Part shown: positions 5,768 through 8,875 of the stretch, one piece after another
Layout: every line of letters starts with the position of its first letter
Position numbering within the stretch: the stretch's first letter is position 1
Assembly: GCA_903919215.1 (NCBI GenBank)
Contig: CAIXHI010000117.1
Span: 1-8,875 of the forward strand
DNA: 8,875 nucleotides
Direction: 5' to 3'
From: an uncultured Acidimicrobiaceae bacterium
Lineage (GTDB): Bacteria > Actinomycetota > Acidimicrobiia > Acidimicrobiales > Ilumatobacteraceae
Notes under the pieces: generated by a model
The model's input: the letters and a program-made list of their open reading frames with translations, nothing else
Told to the model about the DNA's origin: nothing
The model's database searches: none
Position numbers and translations under genes: made by a program

Positions 5768-7182
5768 GCGCGCTGCAGGCCCCCGCAACTCCACCGGCGT
5801 TGATGCGCACCTGGACCGGCCGCGACCCGGCCTCGGTGGTGCGCATGCGTGCGGCCGATCTGCCGGGCATGGTGTCGTTGCCGGTGCGCGCGATCGACCC
5901 CTCGCTGCCGACACCGATCTGGGCCTCCGATCCGGCGTTGGGCCCCACCGATGTCAGCGTCGTACGGCGCGAGACGATCGCCAAGTTGCAGGCGTCGGAC
6001 TGGTCGCGCATTCAGCCCGGCAGCACCGTGAATCTGATCGCCAACCCGCACGGCTTCTTCCTCTGCGGCGAGGCCTATCTGGTGATGCTGGAAGAGACCC
6101 AGCGCTACTTGGTCGCCACCCGGCAGTGCACCGTGCGTTTGCGTATCGCCGAGTCGATGGGCCACATCGAGAACCCCGACTGGATGCGGATCTACGACCT
6201 GCGCAACCGCTTCGGCGATGCGGAGGAATGCCCGCAGATCGGCCGCGGCGTGCAGATCGACACCAAGGTCGGGCCGTTCTGGCTGACCCGCGATCTGTTC
6301 AGCGCCGATCACTTCGTGCACACGCACGTGGCCGAGATGCGCGAGGGCTACTTGCACCGGATGATCGACCGACTGCACAAGCCGTTCGGCATGGCCTACA
6401 CCCGTTTGGAGACGCGCAGCGCCTACCACTTCGGGTGGGGGCCACGTACCGGCCAACTCGTCGCGCGCGCAGTGTTCGACAGCGACTACGTGCAGCAGCG
6501 TTACGCGGGCACGATCGTGCTCGACACCACCCCCGAGGGAGTGATCGGCGTCGACGCCGATCTCGATCTCGATGCGGTCAACGCCCGCATCACCCGCGGC
6601 GTGCTGCGTCACTACGGCACGTTGATGCGATTGATGGGTGAGATCAAGGACGCCAACGTGGTGTTCGACGGCCACGGCTGTCACATGTACGCCTATGGCG
6701 GCGGCATCGCGTTCGACTGTCTGATGTACGGCCAGGTCGACTTCCTCGACCTCGACAACCTCGCACTGCTGAAGGGGTTTGCCTCGCGCCTGCCCGAGAC
6801 GCCCGGGTTGACGATGGAGTTCAACCCGGCCATCAAGGCGCAGATCATGAACTACATGGCCGGCGGTGTGCCGTACACGATGATGACCCGCCGCCTACCC
6901 ACCTACCTCGTGGAGGGTGAAGCGGCGAACTGGCTGATCGACGATCCGGCCTCACCGTGGCTCGGCGATCGGGCGCACATCATGCCCGACCTGCCCGCCG
7001 CGGTCGCCGCCGCACGCACGGCCACCGGCACCGATCACCTGATCGTGTTCGACAGCACACCGGGCGCGCTGAACATGTCCGAATCGTTGGGCCGTTTCTT
7101 GCTCGAACGCGCACCGGCTGTTGCCGAACACGTACACACACACGCCCTGCCGAAGTGGCTGGCGCAGCGCGGCCTCAGCTGA
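5764..7182 (+). CDS. LarA-like (lactate racemase/DUF2088-type) protein, paralogue 2
   Basis: 472 residues, paralogous along its length to the gene at 501-1901 (roughly a third identical by eye), with the same C-terminal LPKWLAQRGL. Hand alignment to LarA: VNLIANPHGF (89-98) at the SDHTR strand; SMGH (131-134), placing His134 at catalytic His108; ADHFVHTH (181-188); and Lys206 with His222, 16 positions apart like LarA Lys184/His200. His198 is a possible but offset match to His174. The segment from YLVEGE to LIVFDSTPGAL resembles the end of LarA, followed by a ~35-residue extension shared only with the paralogue. Unlike paralogue 1, it keeps a His at the His108 position and is the better candidate for the active enzyme. 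LarA enzymes racemise or epimerise 2-hydroxy acids using a nickel-pincer nucleotide; the substrate here is unknown. No signal peptide or membrane segment is seen. Confidence 0.72.
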   Translation: MSALQAPATPPALMRTWTGRDPASVVRMRAADLPGMVSLPVRAIDPSLPTPIWASDPALGPTDVSVVRRETIAKLQASDWSRIQPGSTVNLIANPHGFFLCGEAYLVMLEETQRYLVATRQCTVRLRIAESMGHIENPDWMRIYDLRNRFGDAEECPQIGRGVQIDTKVGPFWLTRDLFSADHFVHTHVAEMREGYLHRMIDRLHKPFGMAYTRLETRSAYHFGWGPRTGQLVARAVFDSDYVQQRYAGTIVLDTTPEGVIGVDADLDLDAVNARITRGVLRHYGTLMRLMGEIKDANVVFDGHGCHMYAYGGGIAFDCLMYGQVDFLDLDNLALLKGFASRLPETPGLTMEFNPAIKAQIMNYMAGGVPYTMMTRRLPTYLVEGEAANWLIDDPASPWLGDRAHIMPDLPAAVAAARTATGTDHLIVFDSTPGALNMSESLGRFLLERAPAVAEHVHTHALPKWLAQRGLS

Positions 7183-7187
7183 CTTCT

Positions 7188-7210
7188 CGTCGGCCGACGG
7201 TCGGCCGACG
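7188..7210. terminator. GC-rich hairpin between convergent genes
   Basis: CGTCGGCCGAC, a single G, then GTCGGCCGACG form a perfect 11-base inverted repeat, giving a stem of about ten pairs with a three-base loop. It fills the 29-base gap between the stops of the LarA-like gene and the convergent P450 gene. No T tract follows, so it is a likely but not classical bidirectional terminator. Read the other way, TCGGCCGACGG is repeated twice in tandem. Confidence 0.55.
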
Positions 7211-7211
7211 G

Positions 7212-8537
7212 TCAGCCCTCGGTGCGGGCGATCGGCTCTGCCAGGCCTTCGGTGTCGCACTTGTGCTGCCACTTGGCGATCGTGTCGGCAAGGTTGCCGC
7301 CCAGACGCTTCCCGGGAGTGAACGTGGCCGACAGGTGCTTCATCCCGTTGATCACCCCGACCGTGTCGTAGTGCACCGCGCTGTCGGAGTCGCACACGAA
7401 GTCGGGCATGCGGTCGAGCACCTGGGTGAGCATCGTCTTGTAGATCGAGCGGGCGACGTTCGAGCCGATGCAGCGGTGGACGCCAAGGCCGAACGCACTG
7501 TGGCGGTTGTTCGTGCGGTCGAGGTGGATGGTGTTCGGGTCGGGGAACACCTCGGGGTCGCGGTTGGCCATCGCCCACGACAGCCACAGGCGGTCGCCTT
7601 CCTTCAGCTGCTGGCCGGCGTACACACAGTCGGTGGTGACGGTGCGGCCGTCGCCCGGCGCCGGGGTGAAGAAGCGCAGGAACTCCTCGGTGGCGGAGTT
7701 GATCAGACCGGGGAGATCGGCGGCCAGACGCGCCCGCTCACCGGGATTGTTCGACAGCCAGTCGAGTGACTTGGCGGTCAGCGAGGTGGTGGTGTCGAAT
7801 CCGCCACCGATCAGCAGGCCGAGCATTCCGCCGAGGAACTCGTCGGTCGGTGTCTCGCCGGCGATCTTGGCATTCACCAGCGCGTGCACCAGGCCCGGCC
7901 GCGGCCGCTGACGCGCGTTCTCCAGCTCCTCCTGCAGCTTGATCGCCATCGCGAAGTACGCCTCCATCACCCGGGGCACGTCGGGCGAATCCGGTGCGGT
8001 GTAGATGGCGGCGTGGGCCGGCTCGCAGTAGATGACCCAGTCGGCCAATGGAAGGCCCATCAGTGCCATCGTCATGATCGCGGGAACGATGTTGGCCAGG
8101 TCGTCGACGAAGTCGATGCTGCCGCTCTCGATCGTCTCGTCCAGACAGGCCCGCGTGATGTCCTCCACCATCGGTGCCCAGCGGGCAACCGCGGCGGGCG
8201 ACAGGTAGGGGTTCATCAGCGACCGGTAATCCTTCTGGTCGGGTGGGTCCATCTCCAGGATGCCCCCCTGGGTGGGGCTGATCGCGGGGATGCTGATGCC
8301 CAGGTAGCCCTTGCGCTCGTTGTGCGGGTCGTGGTCGCTGGACAACAGGTGCGGGTCGCGGGCCAGTTCGAACACCGACTGGTGATCGCTGATCACCCAG
8401 TGGCCTCCGTAGGTCTCGGTCCAGGCGACGGGGCACTTCTGCTGCAGTTCAGTGGTGATGGCCTCGAACTGCACGCGGTACTCGGGAGTGTGGCGGTCGA
8501 AGTGCACTTCGGCGCGGTTGGGAACGGTGTCGGTCAT
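7212..8537 (-). CDS. Cytochrome P450 (soluble, class I bacterial type)
   Basis: 441 residues, slightly longer than most bacterial P450s (~400-420). Visible in order: DPPDQKDYR (97-105), the C-helix heme-propionate region; GGGFDTT (244-250), the I-helix oxygen-activation motif; EFLR (285-288), the K-helix E-x-x-R; and FGLGVHRCIG (349-358), the heme loop with Cys356 as iron ligand. A polar C-terminal tail of ~30 residues (after ~410) extends past the usual end. It catalyses NAD(P)H-driven monooxygenation with electrons from a ferredoxin, very likely the one encoded just upstream (8548-8742). No signal peptide or membrane segment is seen. The ATG at 8537 has GAGGAG six bases upstream; an in-frame extension to 8696 would run through the ferredoxin gene and is rejected. 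Substrate and CYP family cannot be read from the sequence. It converges on the LarA-like block, so a functional link is uncertain. Confidence 0.95.
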   Translation of the reverse strand: MTDTVPNRAEVHFDRHTPEYRVQFEAITTELQQKCPVAWTETYGGHWVISDHQSVFELARDPHLLSSDHDPHNERKGYLGISIPAISPTQGGILEMDPPDQKDYRSLMNPYLSPAAVARWAPMVEDITRACLDETIESGSIDFVDDLANIVPAIMTMALMGLPLADWVIYCEPAHAAIYTAPDSPDVPRVMEAYFAMAIKLQEELENARQRPRPGLVHALVNAKIAGETPTDEFLGGMLGLLIGGGFDTTTSLTAKSLDWLSNNPGERARLAADLPGLINSATEEFLRFFTPAPGDGRTVTTDCVYAGQQLKEGDRLWLSWAMANRDPEVFPDPNTIHLDRTNNRHSAFGLGVHRCIGSNVARSIYKTMLTQVLDRMPDFVCDSDSAVHYDTVGVINGMKHLSATFTPGKRLGGNLADTIAKWQHKCDTEGLAEPIARTEG

Positions 8538-8543
8538 GGCGTG

Positions 8544-8549
8544 CTCCTC
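8544..8549 (-). promoter_or_regulatory. Ribosome binding site of the P450 gene
   Basis: GAGGAG on the minus strand lies six bases before the P450 ATG and overlaps the ferredoxin stop codon (TGAGGAG), so the two genes are probably translationally coupled. Confidence 0.75.
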
Positions 8550-8742
8550 AGGCTTCGATGACGATGGCTTGTTCGGGGCAACCACCGGCGGCCAGGCGCA
8601 CTTTGGCCTCCAGCTCCGATGGCACGTCGTGGCTGCGAGCGGTGGCGTGGCCGTCCTCGTCGCTGAGGGTGAAGAACTCACCAGCTGCCATTGCACACAA
8701 CGTGTGCCCCTGACACTTGTCCGCGTCGACCCATGCCTTCAT
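8548..8742 (-). CDS. [3Fe-4S] ferredoxin, P450 redox partner
   Basis: 64 residues, the usual size of P450-associated [3Fe-4S] ferredoxins. The motif is C-x5-C near the N-terminus (Cys10, Cys16, in DKCQGHTLC) and Cys55-Pro near the C-terminus (GGCPEQAI). The position of the second Cys of a [4Fe-4S] motif is not Cys, which is the hallmark of the three-iron type. MKAWVDADKCQGH is a typical start for this family, so ATG 8742 is chosen over the longer frame from 8799. The ribosome binding site is only a weak G-run. It passes single electrons from a ferredoxin reductase to the P450 ten bases downstream. No reductase is encoded in the window. The pair forms a small minus-strand operon. Confidence 0.93.
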   Translation of the reverse strand: MKAWVDADKCQGHTLCAMAAGEFFTLSDEDGHATARSHDVPSELEAKVRLAAGGCPEQAIVIEA

Positions 8743-8796
8743 CGCACACCCCCTGTCTCCGCGCCGCCCCCCGGCGTGTGAGTGTGCAGATGTTGG

Positions 8797-8815
8797 CACA
8801 CCCCGACACGGTGTG
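8797..8815. promoter_or_regulatory. Inverted repeat upstream of the ferredoxin-P450 operon (candidate operator)
   Basis: CACACC and GGTGTG are separated by seven bases, about 55-75 bases upstream of the ferredoxin start. The position would suit a repressor binding site. The arms are short, the area is rich in GTGTG/CACAC runs, and no regulator gene is in view. The rest of 8743-8875 shows no gene and no convincing -10/-35 pair. Confidence 0.25.
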
Positions 8816-8875
8816 TAAACCGGTCGTGTAGGCGATCAGTACTGCGCCCGTGCTCATGTGCTGGACTTTGGGGCG

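Noticed and set aside
501..7182. The whole block as ordinary NAD biosynthesis (nadD-nadC) with unrelated neighbours
   Set aside because: There is no nadA or nadB between these genes, the NadC-like active site is altered, and the overlaps tie both genes to LarA-like and Fe-S genes.
7884..8561. Plus-strand open frame of 225 codons opposite the P450
   Set aside because: It is the shadow of a P450 whose heme, I-helix and ExxR motifs are all intact.
1..8875. tRNA, rRNA, CRISPR array, insertion sequence or phage signals
   Set aside because: No direct-repeat array, transposase, integrase or terminal inverted repeats were seen; coding sequence fills nearly the whole window.

Overview
This 8.9 kb window is GC-rich, tightly packed and rich in overlapping start/stop codons. 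It carries an F420-type luciferase-like oxidoreductase and a P450/[3Fe-4S] ferredoxin pair. Together these suggest an actinobacterium, possibly Acidimicrobiia; the lineage is an inference because no marker gene is present.

Layout. Positions 1-7182 (+) hold eight co-directional genes, nearly all joined by 1-8 base overlaps. In order they are: a 5'-truncated ferredoxin/BFD-type iron-sulfur protein (1-504); a lactate-racemase (LarA)-like protein (501-1901); a NadD-like nucleotidyltransferase (1898-2464); a NadC-like phosphoribosyltransferase (2464-3252); an F420-type LLM oxidoreductase (3326-4192, the only gene with a real gap before it, containing a possible internal promoter); a MoaB/CinA-like molybdopterin-binding-fold protein with an extra N-terminal region and a His-rich tail (4185-5108); a second ferredoxin/BFD protein (5108-5767); and a second LarA-like protein (5764-7182). 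A GC-rich hairpin (7188-7210) separates this block from a convergent pair on the minus strand: a cytochrome P450 (7212-8537) and its small [3Fe-4S] ferredoxin (8548-8742). The last 133 bases have no recognisable gene, only a short inverted repeat.

How the genes may work together. The Fe-S/BFD + LarA-like pair occurs twice and brackets enzymes resembling the last steps to nicotinate adenine dinucleotide (NadC then NadD), plus a MoaB/MogA/CinA-fold protein of the kind that handles nucleotide-linked metal cofactors. Known LarA uses a nickel-pincer nucleotide that LarB, LarE and LarC build from nicotinate adenine dinucleotide. Both LarA-like proteins here keep a Lys and a His with the spacing of LarA Lys184 and His200. 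The NadC-like protein has lost residues that normally grip quinolinate. No LarB, LarC or LarE is visible. The best hypothesis is a dedicated pathway that makes a pyridine-nucleotide-derived, possibly metal-bearing cofactor and uses it in two divergent LarA-fold enzymes supplied with electrons or sulfur by the Fe-S proteins. This is inferred from gene content and motifs, not demonstrated.
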